From Candidatus Omnitrophota bacterium (GTDB lineage: Bacteria; Omnitrophota; Gorgyraeia; Duberdicusellales; 4484-171): DNA of 32,595 nucleotides. This document shows, piece after piece, positions 7,971 through 20,244 of this stretch (position 1 is the first letter of the stretch; the number at the start of each line of letters is the position of its first letter). The stretch is taken from contig JAQUWY010000019.1 of assembly GCA_028692655.1 (NCBI GenBank), positions 1 to 32,595 of the forward strand. The letters are read 5' to 3'. The notes beneath the pieces were generated by a model. That model was not told the origin of the DNA. It did not search any database and was given only the letters and a program-made list of their open reading frames with translations. Both the position numbers and the translations under genes were made by a program.

Positions 7971-8144
7971 GGTTAAGGTTAAGATTAAGGTTGAGGTTGA
8001 GGTTGAGAAAAACTAAAAAACCAAAAGACAAAAAAACAGAAAACTAAAGAACTAAAAACAGAAAGACTGAGGAACTGAAAAACTGAAAGACCAAAAAACC
8101 GAAGAACATAAAAACTAAAAGATTGAAAAACATAAAGAATAGGG
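7971..8144 (+). repeat. Composite hexamer plus octamer array, copy A
   Basis: Six hexamers of the form GGTTAA/GGTTGA (7971-8006) are followed by a single G and then 17 units of the octamer AARRACNN (8008-8141; two units are one base short), ending in GGGAAGTTAAG. The last nine octamers, including their variable dinucleotides, closely match the end of copy B at 32323-32462 in the same order. The two copies therefore share ancestry rather than arising independently. Confidence 0.85.
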
Positions 8145-8156
8145 AAGTTAAGACCT

Positions 8157-8240
8157 TGCCTACCGGTAGGCAGGCGCAACCCTCTAACGATGAATGATAC
8201 GGCTATAGAGTAGGCTGTAAACATAACTTTCGAATAATAC
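8157..8240 (+). repeat. 84-nt dispersed repeat, copy 1
   Basis: Begins with the perfect 16-bp palindrome TGCCTACCGGTAGGCA and continues to AATAATAC. It matches 27041-27124 with two substitutions in 84 positions, about 19 kb away. It contains CTCTA and TAGAG arms that could form a second hairpin. No reading frame is conserved, so it is probably a non-coding mobile or structural repeat. Confidence 0.9.
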
Positions 8241-8317
8241 ACTCTAAGCTTTTGATGAGTTGGGGAAACTGTTGCAAGTCCCAGGTAACAAGTAGCAGGT
8301 TTTTTAAGATAATTTAA

Positions 8318-8352
8318 GACTTGAAACCTGAAACTTGCGACTTGAGACCAGA
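8318..8352 (+). repeat. Heptamer array (GACTTGA-type), five units
   Basis: Five consecutive 7-nt units: GACTTGA, AACCTGA, AACTTGC, GACTTGA, GACCAGA. The preceding bases (CAGGTTTTTTAAGATAA) resemble those before a similar array at 26862-26889, so the two look like relatives. Confidence 0.65.
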
Positions 8353-8393
8353 AGGATTTTATTTAAACAATATCCGAATATACATAATTAAGT

Positions 8394-11300
8394 ATGCCAA
8401 AAAGAACAGACATTAAGAAAATTCTTATTATTGGCTCAGGGCCGATAATCATAAGCCAGGCCTGTGAGTTTGACTATTCCGGGACTCAAGCCTGCAAGGC
8501 CTTAAAGGAAGAAGGCTATGAAGTTGTGCTGGTCAATTCTAATCCAGCAACGATTATGACCGATCCCGAGATTGCCGATGCAACTTATGTTGAGCCCATA
8601 ACCAGTCAGTTTCTGGAAAAAATCATAGCCAAGGAGCGGCCCGATGCTCTTTTACCCACGTTAGGAGGCCAGACAGGATTAAATACCGCTATGGCTTTGT
8701 TTGAAAATGGAACGCTTGAGTCTTATGGCGTAAAGATGATTGGTGCTGACTATCAGACAATAAAAAGGGCTGAAGATAGAGATGAGTTTAAAAAAACAAT
8801 CGAAAAAATAGGTTTAGACTTGCCGAAAAGTTGCCTAGCTTATAACTTTGAGCAGGCATTATCCGCTATGAAGAATTTAGGCCTGCCGGCTATTGTTAGG
8901 GCGAGCTTTACTTTAGGCGGGACCGGCGGGGGAATTGCCAGGACAAAGGAAGAGTTTGAAAAAATCGCCAGCCTGGGATTAAAAAACAGTTTAATCGGAG
9001 AAATCCTTATTGAGGAATCAATAACGGGATGGAAAGAATATGAGCTTGAACTCATGCGGGATAGAAATGATAACGTGGTGGTTATCTGTTCAATCGAAAA
9101 CGTCGATCCCATGGGGGTTCATACAGGAGACTCAATAACCGTAGCTCCGGCGCAAACGCTTACCGATAAAGAATATCAGCGTATGCGTGATGCAGCAATT
9201 GCTATTATACGGGCCATCGGGGTTGAAACCGGAGGCTCTAATATCCAATTCGCGGTTGAGCCGAAAACCGGCAGGATGGTAGTTATAGAAATGAATCCCC
9301 GGGTTTCAAGAAGCTCGGCCCTTGCTTCAAAAGCCACGGGATTTCCTATTGCCAAAATAGCGGCAAAACTTGCTGTCGGATACACGCTTTCCGAGATAAA
9401 TAACGATATTACCCTTAAGACCCCGGCTTGTTTTGAGCCGGCCATAGATTACTGCGTAGTAAAAATTCCCCGTTTTACTTTTGAGAAATTTCCCGAAGCT
9501 CAGGATGTGCTGGGTATATCTATGAAATCGGTAGGTGAGACAATGGCTATCGGCCGGACATTCCCGGAAGCATTGCAGAAGGGTTTAAGGGGCTTGGAGA
9601 TAGGCCACTGCGGATTGGATAATAAGTTAGATTTTAATTTGGTATCAGACGAAAAGATAAAACAGAGGCTTGTTGAACCTAATGCTTCAAGAATATTCTA
9701 TATTAAATACGCTTTGCAAAAAGGCTATCTGCCTGAAGAAATAGTAAAGCTTACAGGCATTGATCCCTGGTTTATATATAATATACAAAGGATAGTTGAA
9801 TTGGAACAGGAAATATCGCAGATAGGAAAAGATACACAGTTACTTCCAGGAAAAAATAATCTTTCAACCGGCCTTTTAAAAAAGGCCAAGCAATACGGTT
9901 TCAGTGATAAGCAAATCGCGGATTTAAGCAACACAAGTGAAGATGACATAAGAGATCTGCGTAAAGATAAAGGCATAGAAGCTACTTTTAAGTTAGTTGA
10001 CACATGTGCCGGAGAATTTGAAGCTTTCACGCCGTATTATTATTCCACTTATGAAACCGAAGACGAAGTAAGGGCTTCGTCCCGTAAGAAAATAATCATT
10101 TTAGGGGGCGGCCCTAACAGAATCGGCCAGGGGATAGAGTTTGATTATTGCTGCTGCCATGCCTCTTTTGCTTTAAGAGAATTAGGTTATGAAACGATAA
10201 TGGTTAATTCTAATCCCGAGACAGTTTCTACCGACTACGATACCTCGGATAAACTTTATTTTGAGCCTTTGACTTTGGAAGATGTCCTTAATATTATTGA
10301 TAAAGAAAAGCCTCAAGGAGTGATAGTCCAGTTTGGCGGCCAGACGCCGCTTAATTTGGCCCGTAAGCTGAAAAATCATGGTGTTCCGATTATAGGGACC
10401 AGTGTTGAATCTATTGAGCGGGCTGAAAACAGAGAGGAATTTGCCCGGCTGCTGAAAGAATTAAATATACCCCAGCCTTTAAACGGTTCAGCCCAGAGTC
10501 CCGCAGAGGCAGCAGACATCGCCGGGAAAATAGGTTTTCCTGTTCTCCTGAGGCCATCCTATGTTTTAGGCGGCCGCTCGATGAGGATTGTCTATGACGC
10601 AAAAGACCTACAGAAATTTGTAGATGATATCGGAGAGATTTCTGCCGACAGCCCGGTGTTGATAGATAAATTTCTGGAGGACGCGGTTGAAGTTGATGTT
10701 GATGCGGTTTCTGACGGCAACAAAACTGTGGTTGCTGGAATAATGGAGCATGTGGAAGAAGCTGGTGTTCATTCCGGAGATTCTGCTTGTGTGCTTCCTC
10801 CGCATACATTGAGCGACGAAATCCTGAAGATAATCAGAGAATATACTGTAACTTTAGCCCGCAAACTGCAGGTCAAGGGCTTGCTGAATATCCAGTTCGC
10901 GGTTAAAAAGAATATTATTTATGTCCTGGAAGCAAATCCCCGGGCTTCTCGCACCGTTCCTTTTGTGAGTAAAGCCACCGGAATTGCTTTGGCTAAAATA
11001 GCGGCTCAGGTTATGGTTGGAAGAAGCCTTGATGATGTAGGGTTTATAAGGGAGCCTTGTGTTGGGCATGTAGCAGTTAAAGAGTCTGTTCTTCCTTTTT
11101 CCCGTTTCTCAGGAGTAGATATAATACTGGGCCCGGAAATGAAATCAACCGGTGAGGTCATGGGAATAGATTCTACTTTCGGTAGGGCATTTTATAAATC
11201 GCAGGAAGCTGCGGGCCAGAAGCTTCCCCGGGAAGGAAAAGTTTTTATAAGCGTAAAAAATGAGGATAAAAGAAACATAATTTTTATTGCTAAAAAGATA

Positions 11301-11642
11301 TTTGACTTGGGCTTTGAAATCATTGCTACTCAAGGCACATATAAGGCTCTTGCTTCGAATAGCATTCCGGCCAAAGCTATAGGCAAAATAGGTTCGGGCG
11401 ATGATAGTATTTTAGAAGGTATAAATTCCGGCGGAATAAAATTGGTTATAAATACCCCTTCGGGTAAACGAAGCCGTCCGGATATGAAATCTATCAGGAC
11501 GGCAGCTATGATGCAGGGTATTCCCTGCATAACTACCATACAAGGGGCCCAGGCCGCTGTTAACGGCATAGAATCAAACCTTACCGAGGATTTAGGAGTA
11601 AGGTCTTTGCAGGAGTATGGCGACAGACAGAAAGGCTGTTAA
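8394..11642 (+). CDS. carB: Carbamoyl-phosphate synthase large subunit
   Basis: 1082 aa, matching the roughly 1070-aa family length. Two homologous ATP-grasp halves are visible: the N-terminal carboxyphosphate half (LGGTGGGIA loop) and the C-terminal carbamate half starting near residue 560 ([17 protein letters not shown]). An oligomerisation domain lies between them and a C-terminal methylglyoxal-synthase-like allosteric domain covers about 940-1060 ([13 protein letters not shown]). It makes carbamoyl phosphate from bicarbonate, two ATP and ammonia from CarA. No Shine-Dalgarno sequence precedes the ATG; CATAAT ends 5 nt before it, so a leaderless transcript is possible. The start fits the family N terminus. 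Confidence 0.97.
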   Translation: MPKRTDIKKILIIGSGPIIISQACEFDYSGTQACKALKEEGYEVVLVNSNPATIMTDPEIADATYVEPITSQFLEKIIAKERPDALLPTLGGQTGLNTAMALFENGTLESYGVKMIGADYQTIKRAEDRDEFKKTIEKIGLDLPKSCLAYNFEQALSAMKNLGLPAIVRASFTLGGTGGGIARTKEEFEKIASLGLKNSLIGEILIEESITGWKEYELELMRDRNDNVVVICSIENVDPMGVHTGDSITVAPAQTLTDKEYQRMRDAAIAIIRAIGVETGGSNIQFAVEPKTGRMVVIEMNPRVSRSSALASKATGFPIAKIAAKLAVGYTLSEINNDITLKTPACFEPAIDYCVVKIPRFTFEKFPEAQDVLGISMKSVGETMAIGRTFPEALQKGLRGLEIGHCGLDNKLDFNLVSDEKIKQRLVEPNASRIFYIKYALQKGYLPEEIVKLTGIDPWFIYNIQRIVELEQEISQIGKDTQLLPGKNNLSTGLLKKAKQYGFSDKQIADLSNTSEDDIRDLRKDKGIEATFKLVDTCAGEFEAFTPYYYSTYETEDEVRASSRKKIIILGGGPNRIGQGIEFDYCCCHASFALRELGYETIMVNSNPETVSTDYDTSDKLYFEPLTLEDVLNIIDKEKPQGVIVQFGGQTPLNLARKLKNHGVPIIGTSVESIERAENREEFARLLKELNIPQPLNGSAQSPAEAADIAGKIGFPVLLRPSYVLGGRSMRIVYDAKDLQKFVDDIGEISADSPVLIDKFLEDAVEVDVDAVSDGNKTVVAGIMEHVEEAGVHSGDSACVLPPHTLSDEILKIIREYTVTLARKLQVKGLLNIQFAVKKNIIYVLEANPRASRTVPFVSKATGIALAKIAAQVMVGRSLDDVGFIREPCVGHVAVKESVLPFSRFSGVDIILGPEMKSTGEVMGIDSTFGRAFYKSQEAAGQKLPREGKVFISVKNEDKRNIIFIAKKIFDLGFEIIATQGTYKALASNSIPAKAIGKIGSGDDSILEGINSGGIKLVINTPSGKRSRPDMKSIRTAAMMQGIPCITTIQGAQAAVNGIESNLTEDLGVRSLQEYGDRQKGC

Positions 11643-11668
11643 GCAAAGTCCGCGCGAGGAGGTGCAAA

Positions 11669-11809
11669 ATGATTAAAACATGCTATCTTTGTGGAAAAGA
11701 ATTAACTGAAAATGTAATTCTTGAATTTTTTCCTGAAGATGATACTTATATCTGCAAGAAGTGTTTGGAATCTGTTCCGGCGGATAGGATTGAGTCAAAA
11801 AACAAGTAG
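11669..11809 (+). CDS. Zinc-ribbon mini-protein (46 aa)
   Basis: A short frame with an excellent GAGGAGGT site (11656-11663) 5 nt before the ATG. It encodes MIKTCYLCGKEL, a spacer, then YICKKCLESVP. The two CxxC knuckles (Cys5/8 and Cys29/32) make a minimal zinc ribbon or rubredoxin-like fold. It lies 26 nt after carB and 15 nt before purF, so it is embedded in the operon. The function is unknown; together with the 49-aa protein before carA it suggests that small Cys-rich proteins accompany these enzymes. Confidence 0.75.
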   Translation: MIKTCYLCGKELTENVILEFFPEDDTYICKKCLESVPADRIESKNK

Positions 11810-11824
11810 AGACGGGAGTAAAGT

Positions 11825-13216
11825 ATGTGCGGAATATTCGGAATGTACGGACACAAGGAAGCGGCCAAATATACTTATTTGGGTTTGTACGCTCTGCAGC
11901 ACCGGGGAGAGGAAAGTTCCGGAATATTGGTCTCCGACGGAAAAAAAATAAAGTACCATAAGGGTATGGGTTTGGTGTCGGATGTTTTTGAAGAAAAGAT
12001 ACTTAAATCTTTGCGTGGTTCAACAGCAATAGGCCATGTCCGTTATTCAACTACCGGTTCAAGTGGTGCCAAGAATATACAGCCTTTCTTTGTAAACCAT
12101 AAGAAAGGCCATATCAGTATTGCTCATAACGGTAATTTGACCAATGCTTTTCTGCTGCGAAATCAAATGGAGGAATCCGGTTCGGTGTTCCAGACGACAA
12201 TGGATTCAGAAATCATAGTACACCTGATAGCCCAGTCTTCCCAGCGTAATGTTGCCGAGAATGTGGCTAAGACTTTAAGCCAGGTCAAGGGAGCCTATTC
12301 TTTGGTTATGATATTAGATGATGTTTTAGTCGGGGCACGCGATCCTTACGGTTGGCGACCGCTCTGTATTGGAAAACTTAAGTCTTCTTTTGTTTTAGCC
12401 AGTGAAACCTGTGCTCTGGATTTAATCGGCGCTGAATACCTACGCGATGTAGAGCCAGGGGAGGTCGTCTGTATCGGTAAAGAAGGGTTTAAATCATTTA
12501 GGATTACTGACAGGCCCCAACCGGCTTTTTGTATTTTTGAATATATTTATTTTTCCCGGCCGGACAGCAATATTTTTGGAAATAACGTGCATATAGCCAG
12601 AAAACGTTTAGGAGTCCAATTGGCAAAGGAATGTCCGGCGAAATGCGACTTTGTTATGCCGATACCCGATTCCGGGACTCACGCCGCGCTGGGGTTTTCT
12701 CAGGAATCTAAAATTCCTTTTGAGATAGGCATGATCCGCAATCATTACATTGGCAGGACCTTCATCCAGCCGTCTCAATGCATACGTGATTTTCGTGTAA
12801 GAGTTAAACTTAATCCTATAAAGGATATGCTGAAAAATAAACGGGTATTAATAGTGGAGGATTCTATTGTCCGGGGAACTACCTCTCGGGGAAGGGTTAG
12901 GGCTTTGAGGGAAGCAGGAGTCAAAGAAGTCCATATGCGCGTGAGCTGTCCGCCATTAAGATTTCCTTGCTATTACGGTATAGATTTCCCTACTAAAAAA
13001 GAGTTGATTGCCGCTAACCATAGTATAGAATGGGTAAAGGATTTTATCGGGCTGGATAGCCTGCAATATTTAAGTTTGGACGGTATGCTTTCAGCCATGT
13101 CTTTGCCGCAGGATAGTTTTTGTACAGCTTGCTTTAACGGAAAGTATCCGGAAAAAATTCCCAGAAGATTTTCAAAAAATATTTTAGAGCGTACCGGAAA
13201 ATCTAAGAAAAAGTAA
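11825..13216 (+). CDS. purF: Amidophosphoribosyltransferase (PRPP amidotransferase)
   Basis: 463 aa. It begins MCGIFGMYG, so Cys2 becomes the N-terminal nucleophile of the class II (Ntn) glutaminase without a propeptide. The phosphoribosyltransferase domain carries the PRPP motif VLIVEDSIVRGTT. Cysteines in CIFEYIYFSRP, SCPPLRFPCYYG and SFCTACFNG match the four 4Fe-4S ligands of the B. subtilis-type enzyme, an oxygen-sensitive form. It catalyses the first committed step of purine synthesis using glutamine and PRPP. It is packed tightly between the zinc-ribbon gene and glmS. Confidence 0.96.
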   Translation: MCGIFGMYGHKEAAKYTYLGLYALQHRGEESSGILVSDGKKIKYHKGMGLVSDVFEEKILKSLRGSTAIGHVRYSTTGSSGAKNIQPFFVNHKKGHISIAHNGNLTNAFLLRNQMEESGSVFQTTMDSEIIVHLIAQSSQRNVAENVAKTLSQVKGAYSLVMILDDVLVGARDPYGWRPLCIGKLKSSFVLASETCALDLIGAEYLRDVEPGEVVCIGKEGFKSFRITDRPQPAFCIFEYIYFSRPDSNIFGNNVHIARKRLGVQLAKECPAKCDFVMPIPDSGTHAALGFSQESKIPFEIGMIRNHYIGRTFIQPSQCIRDFRVRVKLNPIKDMLKNKRVLIVEDSIVRGTTSRGRVRALREAGVKEVHMRVSCPPLRFPCYYGIDFPTKKELIAANHSIEWVKDFIGLDSLQYLSLDGMLSAMSLPQDSFCTACFNGKYPEKIPRRFSKNILERTGKSKKK

Positions 13217-13218
13217 TT

Positions 13219-16688
<3,470 letters not shown>

Positions 16689-16728
16689 GCGGTATAGGCC
16701 GGAAAAAGGGTTAAAGTGTATTTTGCTT

Positions 16729-16757
16729 TTGAATTTTTCCGGGCTTAGGAGTATAAT
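16729..16757 (+). promoter_or_regulatory. Sigma70-type promoter for the small membrane protein gene
   Basis: TTGAAT (16729-16734), a 17-bp spacer and a perfect TATAAT (16752-16757), about 45 nt upstream of the next ATG. The spacer overlaps the right arm of an inverted repeat (CCGGAAAAA at 16699-16707 with TTTTTCCGG at 16734-16742), which could modulate the promoter or belong to the pyrG 3' end. Confidence 0.65.
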
Positions 16758-16802
16758 CTAACTAAGGTTTAATTTTATATTATAAAAAAGAGGAGGGACA
16801 TC

Positions 16803-16997
16803 ATGAAAGCTTTTTTTATCGGTCTGCTATTTGTGATTATGGTGGCTATCTTTGCCGGCCTTGGATTTATGCTTTATCCATTCATAATTGTTCTGGCTCT
16901 CTTCTCAAGAGTTATAATTTCCCTCTTACTCGTTGCCTTTACAATCTGGCTTCTGGGAAAATTTATTATTTTAGTTTGGGAAAAATTAAGAAAATAA
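16803..16997 (+). CDS. Small two-helix membrane protein (64 aa)
   Basis: ATG with a strong GAGGAGG ribosome site. Nearly the whole protein is hydrophobic: a first helix at about 4-34, a second at about 38-58, and a positively charged C-terminal end (KLRK). It has no recognisable catalytic residues or family. It has its own promoter and precedes the moxR operon by 118 nt, so it may be unrelated to it or an accessory membrane component. Confidence 0.7.
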   Translation: MKAFFIGLLFVIMVAIFAGLGFMLYPFIIVLALFSRVIISLLLVAFTIWLLGKFIILVWEKLRK

Positions 16998-17048
16998 ATA
17001 TACGGAACTGTATTTTTTCATCCAGCCATAGTTTCTACGGATAAATAG

Positions 17049-17077
17049 TTTAAAGCCGGGGCTTGTTTTTATATAAT
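17049..17077 (+). promoter_or_regulatory. Sigma70-type promoter for the moxR-bat operon
   Basis: TTTAAA (17049-17054), a 17-bp spacer and TATAAT (17072-17077), 38 nt before the moxR start codon. The -35 element matches four of six consensus bases. Its position right before the long operon supports it. Confidence 0.55.
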
Positions 17078-17115
17078 AAATACTAAGATAAATATTCCGA
17101 GAAAAAGGGGGGGCA

Positions 17116-18108
17116 ATGGATAAAGGTATAACCGCAATTAATGAAAAAGTAAAACAGGAAAGTGTTTTTATCAGGGATATCGTAGGCCAGATACGTAAGG
17201 TTATCGTAGGCCAGGATTATCTTATAGGCAGGCTTCTGGTTGGCTTGCTGGCTAACGGCCATATTTTAGTAGAAGGGGTTCCCGGCCTGGCCAAAACTCT
17301 GGCGATAAAGACTGTTTCTCAAGCGATAGATACAAAATTTCAAAGGATACAATTTACTCCTGACCTTCTTCCGGCCGATCTTCTGGGAACTTTGGTATAT
17401 AACCCCAAAGAAGGAACTTTTACTACTAAAAAAGGCCCTATATTCGCTAATGTTATTCTAGCTGACGAAATCAACCGTGCTCCGGCTAAAGTCCAAAGCG
17501 CGCTTCTGGAGGCTATGCAGGAAAGACAAGTGACTATAGGCGAAAGCACCTTTAAACTTCCCGAACCCTTTCTGGTTATGGCAACCCAAAATCCGATAGA
17601 ACAGGAAGGAACTTACCCTTTGCCTGAGGCTCAGACCGACAGGTTTATGCTCAAGCTCAGCATTACTTATCCGATCATGGGAGAAGAACATAAAATAATT
17701 AAAAAGATGGCTTTTACCAAGACAGACCTCAAAGTCGATCCGGTTATTAAACCCGAGGATATTCTACGGGCAAGGGCTGTGGTAGATGAGGTTTATATGG
17801 ACGAAAAAATAGAGAAATACATTTTAGATATAGTGTTTGCCACCAGGGAACCTAAACGCTATAAGCTTGACGATTTAACCAACCTTATACAATACGGCGC
17901 TTCCCCCCGGGCAAGCATAGCTTTGGTTGTGGCATCCAAGGCCTATGCTTTTGTACAGGGAAGAGGCTATGTCACACCTCAGGACGTTAAATCTATCGGC
18001 ACGGATGTTTTAAGGCACAGGGTTATTGTAAGCTATGAAGCCGAAGCCGAAGAGAAAACTTCAGAAGATATCGTTAAAAGAATATTCGATGAAATCGAAG
18101 TCCCCTAA
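17116..18108 (+). CDS. moxR: MoxR-family AAA+ ATPase
   Basis: 330 aa, standard length. Walker A is GVPGLAKT, Walker B is ILADEINRAP, sensor 1 is MATQNPIEQEGTYPLPEAQ, and the arginine-containing lid domain follows (ASPRASIAL). MoxR ATPases are chaperone-like remodellers that typically act with a von Willebrand A partner on metalloproteins or envelope complexes. Such partners (DUF58, BatA, BatB) are encoded downstream. A G-rich ribosome site lies just before the ATG. The gene is separated from the DUF58 gene by a 314-bp repeat-bearing gap, unusual for this otherwise tight cluster. Confidence 0.95.
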   Translation: MDKGITAINEKVKQESVFIRDIVGQIRKVIVGQDYLIGRLLVGLLANGHILVEGVPGLAKTLAIKTVSQAIDTKFQRIQFTPDLLPADLLGTLVYNPKEGTFTTKKGPIFANVILADEINRAPAKVQSALLEAMQERQVTIGESTFKLPEPFLVMATQNPIEQEGTYPLPEAQTDRFMLKLSITYPIMGEEHKIIKKMAFTKTDLKVDPVIKPEDILRARAVVDEVYMDEKIEKYILDIVFATREPKRYKLDDLTNLIQYGASPRASIALVVASKAYAFVQGRGYVTPQDVKSIGTDVLRHRVIVSYEAEAEEKTSEDIVKRIFDEIEVP

Positions 18109-18422
18109 ACACAGATAATATAAGTATGGGTTGCCTTGCTTAGCTAAAGCTACGAATGGCAGACAAGCTGTAAGTTGTATCAGGTAAAGGTATAGGTTTA
18201 GGTTAAGAAGAACCGAAGAACCCAAAAACATAAAAACGGAAAAACAAAACCAAAAATAACAAACCCGCATCGTCATCAAATACGGGGTCAGCCCTTGTCC
18301 GCTTCGTCCACCAAAGTTATTTAAAAATCTGGTGAGACAGGCGAGACCTCGCCACCGGCGGGAAATGTGAAATGAGTGAGTGATTATGCCTACAGTCTAT
18401 TGACCATTGACTATAAACGGTT
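18109..18422. repeat. Gene-free repeat region between moxR and the DUF58 gene (array copy C)
   Basis: Holds a degenerate hairpin (about 18129-18167, TTAGCTAAAGCTA centre), then four GGTWWA hexamers (18183-18206), a G and five octamers of the AARRACNN type (18208-18247): the same layout as arrays A and B, but shorter and more diverged. After this come a GGCGAG/CTCGCC palindrome (about 18342) and CTACAGTCTATTGACCAT, which resembles the head sequence at 7946. No gene is visible. Confidence 0.7.
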
Positions 18423-19301
18423 ATGATTCCAAAAGAGATTTTAAAAAATATCCGTAGAATTCAGATAACGACATCCCGTATGGTTACGGATGTTTTTGCC
18501 GGCCAGTACCACAGTATTTTTAAAGGCCGGGGGATGGAATTCGATGAGGTAAGAGAATACCAGCCGGGAGATGAGATCCGTTCTATAGACTGGAACGTTA
18601 CTGCCCGTACCGGCCGTCCTTTCGTGAAGAAATTTGTAGAAGAAAGGGAGCTTACGGTCATGATCCTGTTAGATATGTCTCAATCCTCTTACTTTGGTAC
18701 TGTAGATAAATTAAAAAGCCAGCTGGCTGCTGAAATATGTTCTGTTTTGGCTCTTTCAGCTATCAAAAATAACGATAAAGTAGGGCTTATTGCTTTTACC
18801 GATAAGATTGAGAAATTTGTTCCGCCGCATAAGGGCTTGCGGCATGTTTTACGGGTTATTCGGGAGGCTCTTTATTTCCAGCCGCAAGGCAAAAAGACCG
18901 ACATACCTCAAGCTCTTGAATATTTGAATAGAGTTACAAATCATAAAACAGTAACTTTTATCATTTCTGATTTTTACGCCGCGCATTTTAAAAAACCTCT
19001 GGCTATTTGTAATAAGCGGCACGACACCATAGCCATCACCATTACCGACCCCCGAGAAATAAATTTACCTGATATAGGAATAATAAAACTGGATGACCCT
19101 GAAACCGGAAAAAGCTTTCTCTTAGATTCTTCTGATTCCGGCCTGAGAAAAAAGTTCAATAAAAATTCCATGGAAAAGTTTTCCCAGAGAGAAAAAGCAT
19201 TTCGTTCAATCAATGTAGATTACCTGAATATCCGCACAGATGAGCCTTACAACAGGGCTCTTTTTAATTTTTTCAAATTGCGTTCAATGAGAAGAAGATA
19301 A
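18423..19301 (+). CDS. DUF58 domain protein (VWA-like partner of MoxR)
   Basis: 292 aa. It carries the hallmark DUF58 stretch: GRGMEFDEVREYQPGDEIRS, then IDWNVTARTGRPFVKKF. A von Willebrand A-like fold follows (VMILLDMSQSS). There is no membrane segment, so it is cytoplasmic. DUF58 proteins occur next to MoxR and the Bat genes and are taken as part of the same complex. The ATG at 18423 has no ribosome site; a TATAAA lies 5 nt upstream, so the message may be leaderless. The BatD-like gene follows after 4 nt. Confidence 0.92.
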   Translation: MIPKEILKNIRRIQITTSRMVTDVFAGQYHSIFKGRGMEFDEVREYQPGDEIRSIDWNVTARTGRPFVKKFVEERELTVMILLDMSQSSYFGTVDKLKSQLAAEICSVLALSAIKNNDKVGLIAFTDKIEKFVPPHKGLRHVLRVIREALYFQPQGKKTDIPQALEYLNRVTNHKTVTFIISDFYAAHFKKPLAICNKRHDTIAITITDPREINLPDIGIIKLDDPETGKSFLLDSSDSGLRKKFNKNSMEKFSQREKAFRSINVDYLNIRTDEPYNRALFNFFKLRSMRRR

Positions 19302-19305
19302 ATCT

Positions 19306-20244
19306 ATGAAAAAAACAAAAAATAACTGTTTCAGGTTTTGCGCCTGTGTATTTTTATTTTTTTTGTCAGCAAACCTCTCTTTTAGTATTTCTGCTGCCGA
19401 GGTTCAGGTTAAAGCCTATGTTGATAATAATAAGGTCTATATAGGCGATACCGTAAAATACATTCTGGAATGTAAACCCGCAAGAGCTTTAGAGGTTGAG
19501 TTTCCCGAGGCAGGGGACAAGCTTGGAGATTTCTCTGTTCGTGAGCAGTCACTTAAAAGAAAAGGCTTCCAAAAGCAATACCATCTTGTTTCTTACAAGC
19601 CCGGTGTTTTTACTATCCCCGCCCTTAGTGTCAGATACCGTTTCAATAATAATTCCGAATGGCAGGATATCCAGACGGATAAAGTTATCGTTGAAGTTGC
19701 AAGTATCTTGGGAGAAGCAGGGGATATTTCGGATATCCGCGACATAAAAGGCCCTTTTATAGCTTCAACCGGTATGAGTTGGCCCTTAATTATTGTTTTG
19801 ATGATGATAGCGGTGGCTGCTGCCGCCTATTTTATTTTTCAAAACAGGCACCGGGCTCTTCCAAAGGACGAAGTCGTAAAATCTGCTCATGAAATAGCTT
19901 ACGAAGCTCTGGAGGAGCTCAAACGCAGGGATTATCTAAAGCTTGGCAAAATCAAGGAATTTTATGCTGAACTTTCTTTTATTATCAGGGTTTATCTTGA
20001 AAACAGGTTTAACCTCAGGGCTCCGGAAATGACGACTGAGGAGTTTTTGAATACTCTCCGGCAGAATGATTTTTTGAGCGGAAAATACAAAAATCTTCTA
20101 AAGGAATTCCTATCCCACTGTGACCTTGTTAAATTTGCCAAGTACGGGCCCTCAACCGAAGAGACAGCTAAAACTTTTGATAGTGCCATAAAATTTGTGG
20201 ACCAGACAAAAATAGAAAACAAACCCGGGAAATATGATATTTAA
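19306..20244 (+). CDS. BatD-like membrane-anchored protein (short form)
   Basis: 312 aa. An N-terminal signal sequence (residues about 8-30) is followed by a beta-rich periplasmic domain (EVQVKAYVDNNKVYIGDTV), one membrane helix at about 160-177 and a cytoplasmic helical tail. The domain resembles the first repeat of BatD and of the DUF4381-type proteins found between DUF58 and BatA genes. It overlaps batA by 11 nt, indicating coupled translation. The role is inferred from the operon: envelope stress or assembly together with MoxR and the VWA proteins. Confidence 0.8.
   Translation: MKKTKNNCFRFCACVFLFFLSANLSFSISAAEVQVKAYVDNNKVYIGDTVKYILECKPARALEVEFPEAGDKLGDFSVREQSLKRKGFQKQYHLVSYKPGVFTIPALSVRYRFNNNSEWQDIQTDKVIVEVASILGEAGDISDIRDIKGPFIASTGMSWPLIIVLMMIAVAAAAYFIFQNRHRALPKDEVVKSAHEIAYEALEELKRRDYLKLGKIKEFYAELSFIIRVYLENRFNLRAPEMTTEEFLNTLRQNDFLSGKYKNLLKEFLSHCDLVKFAKYGPSTEETAKTFDSAIKFVDQTKIENKPGKYDI

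Larger units (their letters stand above)
7936..8393. other. Gene-free repeat island between carA and carB
   Basis: No coding sequence is credible here; the open frame on the minus strand at 7985-8242 is a by-product of an A-rich array. In order it holds a short palindromic head (CAGTCTATAGACCATAGG, 7950-7967), hexamer and octamer arrays, an 84-nt repeat shared with 27041-27124, and a heptamer array. carB begins at the very end without a visible ribosome site. Confidence 0.8.

Noticed and set aside
7971-8144. Possible CRISPR array
   Set aside because: Units are only 8 nt, degenerate, and without spacers of CRISPR size; no cas genes in the window.
7985-8242. 85-aa Phe/Ser-rich open frame on the minus strand
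   Set aside because: It is the complement of the AARRACNN array (NNGTYYTT) and carries no protein features.
11721-11951. 76-aa open frame across the zinc-ribbon and purF genes
   Set aside because: It is out of frame with two well supported genes and has no ribosome site.
13217-13218. glmS ribozyme upstream of glmS
   Set aside because: Only 2 nt separate purF and glmS, so there is no room for the ribozyme.
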